A DNA stretch of 64,000 nucleotides, from positions 310,001-374,000 of the forward strand of contig WPDH01000013.1 in assembly GCA_019137255.1 (NCBI GenBank), in the 5' to 3' direction. Positions within the stretch are counted from its first letter, which is position 1; each line of letters opens with the position of its first letter. Source of the stretch: Corinectria fuckeliana. Its lineage: Eukaryota; Ascomycota; Sordariomycetes; Hypocreales; Nectriaceae. Made by a program: the position numbers and the translations under genes. Below the pieces are notes generated by a model. The model did not search any database and was not told the DNA's origin. It saw only the letters and a program-made list of their open reading frames with translations. This document shows, one piece after another, positions 56,801 through 64,000 of the stretch.

Positions 56801-58480
56801 CGATTCGTCTGCATCCTCGTTCTCTTCTTCCTCAAACAACACATCTGAAATATTGTTGCGGGTGGTTTCTCCCTGGTGAGTAGGGGAATTACCAAGTTGA
56901 GACCTATCAGAGGGAGAAGGCGATTGATCTTCGCTTGGTGCACGTTCTCCCACAGGGGAAGAGCTGAGGATCTCAACTGGGTCGTCTGCGCTGTTCTGAG
57001 TTGGTGCCACAGAGAATGGTGTGGGCGAGACTCCCGTCGGCCATGCGCTGTGTGGGGGTTGTGAGAGAGACTGAAACGGGGCAAAGAATGGCGACGCGGC
57101 TTCAAAGGGAGGAACGGGGTGTTCTGTTGCTTGCGATTCGGTGCGAGAGTCCTGTAATGGTAGATTGGACTGAGTTTCGATAGGAGGAAGATCAGCATCA
57201 TCGAGAAACGATGTTGGGTAATCTTCCGGCGCAGTAGGAATATCGTCGATAGAATTCTGTAGGGTTTCCCCACTGCGAGAGTCCTGGAACAGACTAGGTG
57301 CGTACAGCAAGGGTTGGGAGGTTGCAAAGCCAAAAGTCAGCCCGGTGTTTATAGGAGCAGGCGAATGACCCAGAAACTCGGCGGACAGCTCATCAGTATG
57401 TTGCTGCTCTTCCATTGGGCCTTGAAGACGTAAAGAGTGGTCCAGCACTAAATTATCAGCCTCTAAAGTCTTCGTCCTAGGAAGTGGTGTTGGAGTGGCA
57501 TAGGGGAAGGCGAAGGCCGAGCGCGATTCAGCTAAGACCTGAACACTGCGCATCGGAGTGAAGTCGACATCCATCGTCTGACATCCCTCGTCAACCATAG
57601 ACGGCCGCGATGGCGTGTCCATGGGGATATCTTCAGCTTCTTTACTTGGTCTCCTAGCACCAGGTGCGTCGTCGGCCCCATTCGCTTCATTGGATTCCTC
57701 TTGCTCATTTTCAACTTCTGGGCTTGGTGATCGACTGCTGTATCTCCAGGCAGTTGCAGGCAGGCTGAACCGTGACTTCTTCTTGGCCTTGCTTTTTCGG
57801 CCCACGTCCTCGTCAAATATGTCAAGACCTCCGTCAAACAGGGATCCATAAGAAATCCTGGCGCGTTTAATGAAGGCTGGCGAAACGAGCTCCCAAGGTT
57901 CAAACGACGGAGAGGCCGGTCGCTTTGTGGAAAGCGAAATCTCTGCCGACCCTGGTAAGGGTAATGCAAGGTCGGAAGTCGGTGGCGGGTCGTCGAGCGG
58001 CTCGTCGCGGGGGGCGGAGTCGTCTGTCTGGCCATTTGTGGCATCGCCTTCTATCTGTATCGTATTTTCCTCTTGAGATCCGGCTTTTTTTATGACTAGG
58101 CTTAGGCGATTGGCGAACTCGAGTTGCCATTCCAACGTGCTGCCAGCAAGCTGCGTATTGGTTTCGTTCTTTTCCCACTGGACCCCATCCAAGCTCAGGC
58201 GGATCTCGTCGCCTCCTCCAACCGAAGCGTCTGCAACAGCCTTCGCGGCAGCGCCACAAAACCGGATGCGCACTTGGCCTTTGTCGCGTCGCAGTCGGAA
58301 GTCACGCTCGGCGACGATGAACGCGATGGTTTTGGTGACAATGCTAAAGGGCCAGGTGATCGTGATGGCGCCATCGACGACCCGTGTCTTCTGATCCGAG
58401 ATGTCAGGGCTGAGGAGAGCAATGGGCGTTGGCTCAGTGGTGCGGAGGGAGTTGTCGTGCAGTGATTCGATGTCGGGCAT
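53819..58480 (-). CDS. Large acidic protein with C-terminal POT1/Cdc13-type (Telo_bind) OB fold
   Basis: A single exon of 1553 residues starting at the ATG at 58480. The first ~150 residues look folded (ITITWPFSIVTKTIAFIVAERDFRL, GDEIRLSLDGVQWEK). The next ~1200 are mostly disordered, with a very acidic block at about 546-690. Three related repeats built around TRSK/TRSR, then DPSI, then LAK/LAR lie at about 1205-1310. The C-terminal part, about 1375-1530, contains LALKTLRNSLHKATDILAVAT and then PRDYMLELSLIDPS...VVHAGDVVLLRRVSVVS...AWAVFE, the pattern of the single-stranded telomere-binding OB fold of POT1/Cdc13. Inferred role: telomere end protection or another single-strand DNA or RNA binding task in the nucleus. 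Unlike POT1, the OB fold sits at the far C-terminus. Domain assignment is fairly sure; function is not. Confidence 0.85.
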   Translation of the reverse strand: MPDIESLHDNSLRTTEPTPIALLSPDISDQKTRVVDGAITITWPFSIVTKTIAFIVAERDFRLRRDKGQVRIRFCGAAAKAVADASVGGGDEIRLSLDGVQWEKNETNTQLAGSTLEWQLEFANRLSLVIKKAGSQEENTIQIEGDATNGQTDDSAPRDEPLDDPPPTSDLALPLPGSAEISLSTKRPASPSFEPWELVSPAFIKRARISYGSLFDGGLDIFDEDVGRKSKAKKKSRFSLPATAWRYSSRSPSPEVENEQEESNEANGADDAPGARRPSKEAEDIPMDTPSRPSMVDEGCQTMDVDFTPMRSVQVLAESRSAFAFPYATPTPLPRTKTLEADNLVLDHSLRLQGPMEEQQHTDELSAEFLGHSPAPINTGLTFGFATSQPLLYAPSLFQDSRSGETLQNSIDDIPTAPEDYPTSFLDDADLPPIETQSNLPLQDSRTESQATEHPVPPFEAASPFFAPFQSLSQPPHSAWPTGVSPTPFSVAPTQNSADDPVEILSSSPVGERAPSEDQSPSPSDRSQLGNSPTHQGETTRNNISDVLFEEEENEDADESSEEEHYEDGGDEPGDDYDLRVYDRAHDDDDDVDEPEEDQVLNKNDVRAQAINPQGLEEVEEDEEDEEAALYDEEAEEYEGQELNGEERGEFDHDAEGEYYSDEEDYDEDEEEMEDEEEDEEDGSSGPPAPNEPVFISLLSDSEEEDEEEKPKPEPKQEPQLDEKSDELQQSGETDEPTEANESAKAEKPADEKAANGPMDTGNAAAEKSPIASPTESRELGPADDALRTAQSPQVTAPADEMDIDDETSEPSMRPTTAKDIDTTEAPYSGARKELDAIFRDALHPSSLTTREPGDQDGHEEGSPTLVVGAESLDQEANVTSVVAESKDEAKEFDGIERLEHHHPAIEQPGSTTDAMDVDITVEVHVEENEGPAAAANREVADIDTTDGVKGARDTVIEDAMATIDDNRESLDEGPRAAGPSVTPGNDVQPVSESNAPAKEIDPNKDSADLTPDVHGQGHVESLDATMQDASQVEVTADPSSPQEIDVAETGHFWGVGEANGPAQLATDGHMSPPATQATQTRPSQQIDEPTLSQPTPTELEDDDGHLFTPKETQLEEVEMAEHYHPLVVHDGQTDEDDLGAENQIMAEFLQSSPAKRGNAQHANPVSSSPQAEPELAEVPRGSEPTNAVPMADVSITVKSLRSRGHRSTKSKSSDISQPDPSILLAKAPTATTKPGNDVKASSSPTSLRITRSKVDQADPSIHLARASTLTAGSKGKGRGCDEAGEAGNSPSAKLRVTRSRTDHNDPSIQLAKGPSSSTRQSRRQITPEPTRETRSASRSVVQSGNTPDKAAPMRSSPSVAGSTIVAEDESVGAVKLQLLKSLRTSLPDFLALKTLRNSLHKATDILAVATTTPAQPHRPKHGPRDYMLELSLIDPSVAPTGLSVAHIFRPHLSSLPVVHAGDVVLLRRVSVVSMKNRGFGVRAGDASAWAVFEKADKEMLPQIKGPPVEVTETEIMYVERLRCWWSLQDDKAMEKIDRASRKVSEAGKEDLK
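54540..54900 (-). repeat. Three protein-level repeats before the OB fold
   Basis: Within the 1553-residue protein the units SQPDPSILLAKAP, DQADPSIHLARAS and DHNDPSIQLAKGP recur about every 40-47 residues. The last two are each preceded by LRITRSK or LRVTRSR, the first by a Ser/Arg/Lys stretch. Confidence 0.8.
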
Positions 58481-59095
58481 CTTGGCGATGGTCGTGCCCC
58501 AGCTGATGGCGGTCGCGGGGAATCGGCGAGCTGTAGGTCATGAACATGGACGTGTTGCGGCGTCAAAGGCAAGCACGGTTCGAGGAGAGGGTTCGGGGGT
58601 TGGTGATGGAGGGTTGAAGCCGCGAGAGCGGCAGTTGCATCAAGTCGTCGGCCAAAACCCTGCAGCAAGGTGTGGCTGGTAGTTTGGTTGGTAGGATGAC
58701 GCCTTCAATAGGAAGTGGTGTGTGTGAAGCTCCCAGCTCCCCTCGAAACCTGGTAGGAAACGCGGAAGCTCGAATGGCAGAATCGCCAGAAGGAGGAAGG
58801 CGGTGTAGGCGAAATCCAAGCTTAGCGTCTTCGAGTCAGTTGTGGTTTGTGGTCCGTGTGGGACGAAACGGCGCCCTTCGAAAGTCACTTAGAACGTGTG
58901 TGGACTGTGGTGTTGAGCACGACATAATAGCTGATAGTTCCATTCCCCACTCGCCTGTCAGATTAAGAGAGGAGTCACCACTCGTTTGAGAGGCATCTGA
59001 ATTTTTATGTATTTATTCTAGGTAGAGTTTTCGCTTCTCTCTTCCTCCTGAAGCCGCCGCCGAAAGAAGAAAAAAGAACCCCCCAAACGTCCACA
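58481..59095. promoter_or_regulatory. Divergent promoter region, OB-fold protein and monooxygenase
   Basis: These 615 bases separate two divergent start codons. No TATA box or known site is recognised with confidence. The 50 bases before 59096 are A-rich with CCCCCAAACGTCCACA just before the ATG. Confidence 0.4.
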
Positions 59096-60511
59096 ATGGG
59101 CTCCTATCCACCAGGCGGCTTCGACGTGAAGAAGGTTGCCATCATCGGGGCCGGCCCAGCCGGGCTCGCGGCGGCCAAATACCTCACGGCGCAGGGCGCA
59201 TTCCAAGAGGTCGTCGTCTTTGAGCAGCAGGATCAGGTCGGCGGCATCTGGAACTACACCGGCCTCGCCCCGGGATCCTGCCGGGCGCCGCAGGAGGACC
59301 CCTTCTGTCCGCCCGATGAGCCCATCCGCCTCTCTTCTAACGCGCCGCCTATATTTACGTCTCCCATGTACGACAACCTTCACGCCAATATTCCGGCGTC
59401 TATCATGGGCTTTTCCTGCCTGAAGTTTCCCGATCACGCACGGCTGTTCCCCGAGCGCACCATGATCCAGGAGTATCTCGTCGAGTACGCCAAGGATGTC
59501 CGGGGCCTGGTTCGGTTCAGCCAAAAGGTCAACCGGGTCACTCTGAGTCCCAGAGACGGCCACGACAGGTGGGAGGTTGAGACGGAGTCTAGCGTCGACG
59601 GCGCCGTCACCAGAGACACGTTTGACGCCGTCGTCGTCGCAAACGGCCACTACTCAACCCCCTATGTCCCCGACATGAAGAACATGCGCGAGTTCAACGA
59701 GGCCTACCCCGGGGTCATCACTCACTCAAAGCAGTACCGCACCCCGCATCCCTTCCAGGATCAGAAGGTGGTCGTAGTGGGCAACGGCCCGTCCGGTCTG
59801 GACATTGCTGTCCAGATCAACCAAGAATGCAGGAAGCCCGTCCTCTTGTCCGTTCGGCATCCCACATTGCCCGAGCGGCTGGCGCATGCGGGGTGCGAGG
59901 AGACGCCCGAGATCGACGAGTTCCTCGTGGAGGAGAAGGGGGTCCGGTTCAAGGATGGCCGGGTTGAGACCGACGTTGACGCCATCGTCTTCTGCACGGG
60001 GTTTCTGTACAGTTTCCCGTTCCTCCCCGACTTGGCGCCCAAGCTGCTCACGACGGGACGAGGCGCCAACGGGCTGTACGAGCATCTTTTCCACGTCCAG
60101 CACCCGACGCTCGTCTTCCCCAGCCTCAACATGAAGGCCGCCCCGTGGCCGCTATCTGAGAGCCAGGCTGCCGCCTTCTCGGCCGTCTGGTCCAACAACC
60201 TCCAGCTGCCGTCCAGGGAGGACATGGAGGCGTGGAGCCAAGAGCTGCTTCAGCGGGAAGGCGACTCGCTGCACGTCTTCAAGCCATTGGGCGACGGCCA
60301 CTACATAAACGCTCTCCACGACTGGGTCATGACCGCGAAGAAGCCCGGAAAGAGACCTCCATATTGGACTGATGAGGTTATGTGGCAGAGGAGCGTCTTC
60401 CTCGAGGCCAAGGCGCGATTTGAAAAGCTGGGGTGCTCTGCCCAGACTCTGGAGGAGCTTGGGTTCCATTATAAACCGGGGAATTGGGCCGATGATATAA
60501 AAGAACAATAG
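59096..60511 (+). CDS. Flavin-containing monooxygenase (FMO-like)
   Basis: A single exon of 471 residues. The family uses FAD, NADPH and O2 to oxygenate soft nucleophiles (N or S) of small molecules. Seen: the FAD-binding motif GAGPAGLAAAKYL (Gly18-Gly23), VGGIWNYTG, the linker VVVANGHYSTPYVPD in the place of the FMO-identifying sequence, the NADPH-binding motif VVVGNGPSGLDIA (about 224-236), and the C-terminal FCTGFLYSFPFLPDL. Length is as usual for fungal FMOs. It has no signal peptide or membrane anchor, so it is likely cytosolic. It is followed on the same strand by an aminotransferase 530 bases on, but no shared pathway is shown. A Baeyer-Villiger role is less likely because the BVMO fingerprint is absent. 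Confidence 0.92.
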   Translation: MGSYPPGGFDVKKVAIIGAGPAGLAAAKYLTAQGAFQEVVVFEQQDQVGGIWNYTGLAPGSCRAPQEDPFCPPDEPIRLSSNAPPIFTSPMYDNLHANIPASIMGFSCLKFPDHARLFPERTMIQEYLVEYAKDVRGLVRFSQKVNRVTLSPRDGHDRWEVETESSVDGAVTRDTFDAVVVANGHYSTPYVPDMKNMREFNEAYPGVITHSKQYRTPHPFQDQKVVVVGNGPSGLDIAVQINQECRKPVLLSVRHPTLPERLAHAGCEETPEIDEFLVEEKGVRFKDGRVETDVDAIVFCTGFLYSFPFLPDLAPKLLTTGRGANGLYEHLFHVQHPTLVFPSLNMKAAPWPLSESQAAAFSAVWSNNLQLPSREDMEAWSQELLQREGDSLHVFKPLGDGHYINALHDWVMTAKKPGKRPPYWTDEVMWQRSVFLEAKARFEKLGCSAQTLEELGFHYKPGNWADDIKEQ

Positions 60512-61041
60512 ATTTAGGGCATAAATCAGTGTATTCTATAACCTTTTATCCAACATGGACTATTCTTCACCACTCGTGACCTCCCGTCAGAGACACTCAA
60601 TATCACGACATCTCGCCTATTATAACCTTATTACCCCCAGTCTACCCTAGACGACCCCGGTCGAGCACCTTTTTTTCGCATCTAACAGCAATCTAGATTC
60701 ATACCGCTGCGGCGATTTACCTAAGAATAGCTGCCATTGCGCAACCCTTTGGGAAGCATCCCACTCCGGGTTCGGTGAATTATGGGGTTGGGGATGATGC
60801 ATTTATGTTGTGATCCTGGATGAGAATGACGGGGTTAGTGGGATAATGGATTTGTAATGCCCGTCTATACCGCAATCGGGAGCAGCCACCACCCTGGGCG
60901 GTTTGCCAGCGACATAGGTAGCCAAAGAGATAAGGTACTTGAAAGGAATCGAACGTCTTTTTCCTCTCACCGAATCCTAGCCCCGAGCCAAATGTCAATT
61001 GGGTTGACATATCGAGAAACGCTCAACTAAGCTTCATCGCC
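60512..61041. other. Intergenic, no gene seen
   Basis: AT-rich 3' flank of the monooxygenase followed by the aminotransferase promoter. A GGAATCGAAC element near 60948 recalls a tRNA T-arm but no cloverleaf can be folded around it. Confidence 0.45.
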
Positions 61042-63259
61042 ATGGCTCCCTCAGCAACCTCCGAAGCCGTAGTAGCATCGTCGCTGCCGGCACCCCGGGA
61101 TCTTTCCCACCACTACTCCATCATTACGAAGAGACGCGAACCTAGCAAGATCAAGGCCTTTTACAAGTTCGTCAAGATCCCGGGCATCAGCAACCTTTCT
61201 GGGGGTACGTTTCTTCCCCCGCTCACCGGGTCTTGTGATCCCGCCCTCGACACACTGTCCGGAACCTCCGAAACCTCCGTGTGCAACAACCGGGTGTGCG
61301 GATGACCGCCCCGATTACACGCGCCTCTTACATGTGCTGGGTTTTAAATAGCGTGCTGACATGACGGCATATTTCCGACCGTCTAGGAATGCCAAATGTG
61401 AAATACTTTCCTTTTGATACACTCGAAGCACAAGTCTCGAAAGCCGACCGATGGATACCCTCGCCCAACGATCCGCTGGCAGAGACCACCAAGACGTCCT
61501 CGGACACGGCCGCGGCGGACAGTGGTATACTGCCAGATCCCGACTTTGACGCAACGTCGGCGCGCATCACGATACCCAAGGTCCTGAACCAGCCCGAGCC
61601 AGCCCTCAAGCTCGACCTCTCCACGGCCCTCCAGTACGGCCTGTCCGAGGGCTACCCGCCGCTGTTCTCCTTCGTGCGCCAGTTCACCCGCGATGTCCTC
61701 CACCCCAACGTGCCGTACAAGGGCGGCCCCGAGATCATCATGAACAACGGCTCCACCGACGGCTTCTCAAAGGTGCTTGACCTCATCGTTGATCCCTGGC
61801 ACGCCGACGTGCACCCCGTGACCGAGCGCCAGGGCTTTCTGTGCGAGTCGTTCGTCTTCGGGAACGTCCTTTCGCAAGCGAAGCCGCATGGCATCCAGGT
61901 TGTGCCCGTAGAGCTGGATTCGCAGGGCATGCTGGCGGAGGGCCCCGGTGGGCTGCGCGAGGTGCTTGAGAACTGGGATCCCAAGAACGGCCGAAGACCG
62001 CATTTCATTTATACCGTGACGTGAGTGGTTTACCCTCTCCCCTCCCCCCTGCCATTGTTCCTGATCGATCGATCTGCGAAATGGGAGGCGAGCAAGTGTC
62101 ATCTGCAATGTGACGGATGCTGACCGCCCACGCGTCCGTATAGCATGGGACACAACCCCACGAGCGGCATCCAGTCGGTGGAGCGGAGGAAGCAGATTTA
62201 CGAAATCGCCAGCGAGTACGACCTGCTCATCATCGAGGATGAGCCGTACTGGTACCTGCAGTTCCCCGCTGCTCGGGTTGAGCAGGCCAAGGCGAGGGGC
62301 CTTGCGCTTCCCCAGAGCGAGGAGTCGTACAAGTTCCCCAAGAAGTCGGGCTACGACTTCATCGACTCTCTCGTCCCCTCGTACCTGAACATCGACGTCG
62401 ACGGCCGCGTCATTCGGCTGGACACCTTCTCCAAGACAGTTGCCCCTGGCTGCAGACTCGGCTGGATTACCGCCCAGCCAGCCATCATCGAGCGCCTCTT
62501 ACGGTGAGTTTCCTCCAGCACACGGCACGTACCTTATCCCATCTGACTGTGACGTCGCGCAGCATCACCGAGGCCACTACGCAGCAGCCCTCCGGCTTCG
62601 TGCAGTCCCTGATCGCCGAGCTGGTCAAGGGCCCGCAGCCCGCCGCCACCGTTGCCGCCTTCAACGCCCTCTCCATCCGGGACAAGGCGACCTTTGGCGG
62701 CTGGCAGATGGACGGCTGGGTGCGGTGGCTCGCCGGTCTCCGTGGCGAGTACGAGCGCCGCATGGTGCTGATGTGCTCCATCCTCGAGGAGAACACCTTC
62801 CAGCTCAAGCAGTCCACGCCTGCGCGCCAGACCGACGCCGAATGGGGCGTCATCACCAAGACCAGGCTGCTGAGCTTCGACTGGGCCCATGGCGGCATGT
62901 TTGTCTGGGCGCGCGTCCATTTCGAGAACCACCCGCTCTTTGGGGCCGAGGGCATCGACATCCCCGTCATCGACGGCCCGACACTCGCCGTTGCGTTCCT
63001 GATCTTCACCACTCATGCACCCAACCTCGTCCTCGGGTCTCCCGGCAGTATCTTCAGCGCCACGCCTGATATCTTGGCCGAGCGAGGCTGGCGCTATGTG
63101 CGTCTGTGTTTCGCAGCCGAGAGCGATGCGAACATCGAGGGTGGTTCGCGAAGATACGTCGCCGCCCTTCAGAAGTTCTGGAGATTTAAGGAAGTTGCCG
63201 ATATCGAGAAGCTGGTCAAGGAGCTGCCGCAGTCGCAACGTAGCCCTAACAGCTCGTAG
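61042..63259 (+). CDS. Class I/II PLP aminotransferase, ARO8-like
   Basis: Four exons, 61042-61204, 61387-62020, 62144-62503 and 62563-63259, give 617 residues. The enzyme is expected to transfer amino groups to or from aromatic 2-oxo acids (or 2-aminoadipate or kynurenine) with pyridoxal phosphate. Seen: LDLSTALQYGLSEGYPPLFSFVRQF (written in part), the NGSTDGFSKVLDLIVDP block, IIEDEPYWYLQF with the PLP-ring-stacking region, and the PLP-lysine motif TFSKTVAPGCRLGW, Lys363. The N-terminal YSIITKRREPSKIKAFYKF and a total length above 500 residues are typical of fungal ARO8 homologs. Three introns (182, 123 and 59 bases) all keep frame. No targeting peptide is evident, so it is probably cytosolic. 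Confidence 0.93.
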
Positions 63260-63878
63260 TGAGTCAGCTCATAGTGAGTGGTAGAGAGAACTCAAAACAA
63301 AAACCACGATTCAACGAGCAAAAACTGGCACCAATTCCTAATGATTCAAAGTAATTGAGGATGAAAAACTACGTGAGATGAGAGACTGGATCGACGCTCA
63401 CAGTTGTAAATGTGACTTATCTTGCGAGCAGGCAACACAAGACTTGATACGGCTAAGCAAGTCAAAACTTGGCTTATTACTGCGTTGCCGTGTAATTAGG
63501 TTAGGTTGGGCGGTGCAAGATGAGATCAAAGTCTACCACAATTGCGCCATACGTTTTCGGGATTACCAAGTACCGTAGGTACCTACGCAGTCTCTGCATT
63601 GCCGTGGTCGCATAACTTATATCACGAAGCAACTGCAATAAGAGGCCAGTTATACTTAACAGCAAGGACGACAGATGAGGTATTCCACAACATAGGTAGG
63701 TAGGTATATGGGAGTCAAAGTCCGAATGTCAAGTACGAAACGGAATTCATAAAGAGTCAAATCTCTGTTCATTTTAAAGACCTCATCCTTCCAGAAGCCA
63801 TGACGCCTCGATACCAAACCATGCAATACCCACCACCTAATTCTTCCTAGCCCGCTGCACACCCAGCGAGTTGGACAT
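63260..63878. other. Convergent 3' flanks, no gene seen
   Basis: AT-rich sequence between the aminotransferase and RPL4 3' ends. No coding signal. Confidence 0.45.
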
Positions 63879-64000
63879 TTAATCCTGCTTCTTCTGAGAC
63901 TCCTGGACGAAGACAGAAGCGTAGGGGTTCAGGCGGAGCATGACCTGCTTGTTCTTCAGGGGGTTCTTCTTCTGAACAGCGGCACGTCGGGTGATGGCGT
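63879..64000 (-). CDS. RPL4: 60S ribosomal protein L4 (uL4), 3' end only
   Basis: The minus strand reads 40 codons from the window edge to TAA at 63879-63881. The tail ITRRAAVQKKNPLKNKQ followed by VMLRLNPYASVF is the C-terminal pattern of eukaryotic uL4, which lines the exit tunnel and reaches the 60S surface. The gene continues beyond 64000. The short fragment limits certainty but the NPLKNKQVMLRLNPYA block is distinctive. Confidence 0.88.
   Translation of the reverse strand, partial: AITRRAAVQKKNPLKNKQVMLRLNPYASVFVQESQKKQD

Noticed and set aside
60940..61010. Possible tRNA on the minus strand (GTTCGATTCC-like box)
   Set aside because: No acceptor stem, anticodon arm or A box fits around the T-arm-like sequence.

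Overview
This is a window of nuclear DNA from a filamentous ascomycete (Pezizomycotina, most likely Sordariomycetes). The evidence is short spliceosomal introns (mostly about 50-240 bases) with GT...AG ends and CTAAC/CTGAC-like branch sites, GC-rich third codon positions, a Zn2Cys6 transcription factor, and core proteins (CBF5, SAC3, LTV1, LSG1, RPL4) of fungal type. Genus cannot be set from sequence reading alone. Two-base N gaps sit inside long G or C runs, so the assembly is imperfect there.

Layout, left half. A 5'-truncated Ser/Pro/Arg-rich protein runs to 2035. Next come two related membrane proteins (4226-5771 and 17036-18552), each with a signal peptide, a 12-cysteine outer domain, one membrane span and a disordered tail. 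They bracket a family-1 glycosyltransferase (6744-8373), a degraded stretch holding at least one dead gene on the minus strand (8594-9475), CBF5 (10665-12351) and a secreted GH43 hydrolase (14898-15959). Then follow SAC3 (19067-23363, minus), LTV1 (23770-25058, minus) and LSG1 (25488-27526, plus), the last two sharing a 429-base divergent promoter, and a GAR-domain, KAR9-like cytoskeletal protein (28125-30995, minus).

Layout, right half. A CTF1-beta/FarB-like regulator (33947-37125, minus) has a 29-base micro-exon that supplies the last zinc-binding cysteine. A gene-poor stretch of about 7.3 kb follows, then NAD-dependent malic enzyme (44389 to about 47037, minus) with a probable mitochondrial presequence on an upstream exon. 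After a second gene-poor stretch of about 6.8 kb comes a 1553-residue acidic protein ending in a POT1/Cdc13-type OB fold (53819-58480, minus). The window closes with a flavin monooxygenase (59096-60511), an ARO8-like aminotransferase (61042-63259) and the 3' end of RPL4 (63879-64000, minus).

Four genes (CBF5, LTV1, LSG1, RPL4) serve ribosome production and SAC3 serves mRNA export, so much of the window is conserved housekeeping sequence. The accessory part is the left third (paired cysteine-rich membrane proteins, glycosyltransferase, dead gene, GH43) plus the two long gene-poor stretches. Exon borders below come from reading splice sites and checking frames by hand; product names come from motif recognition, not database searches.
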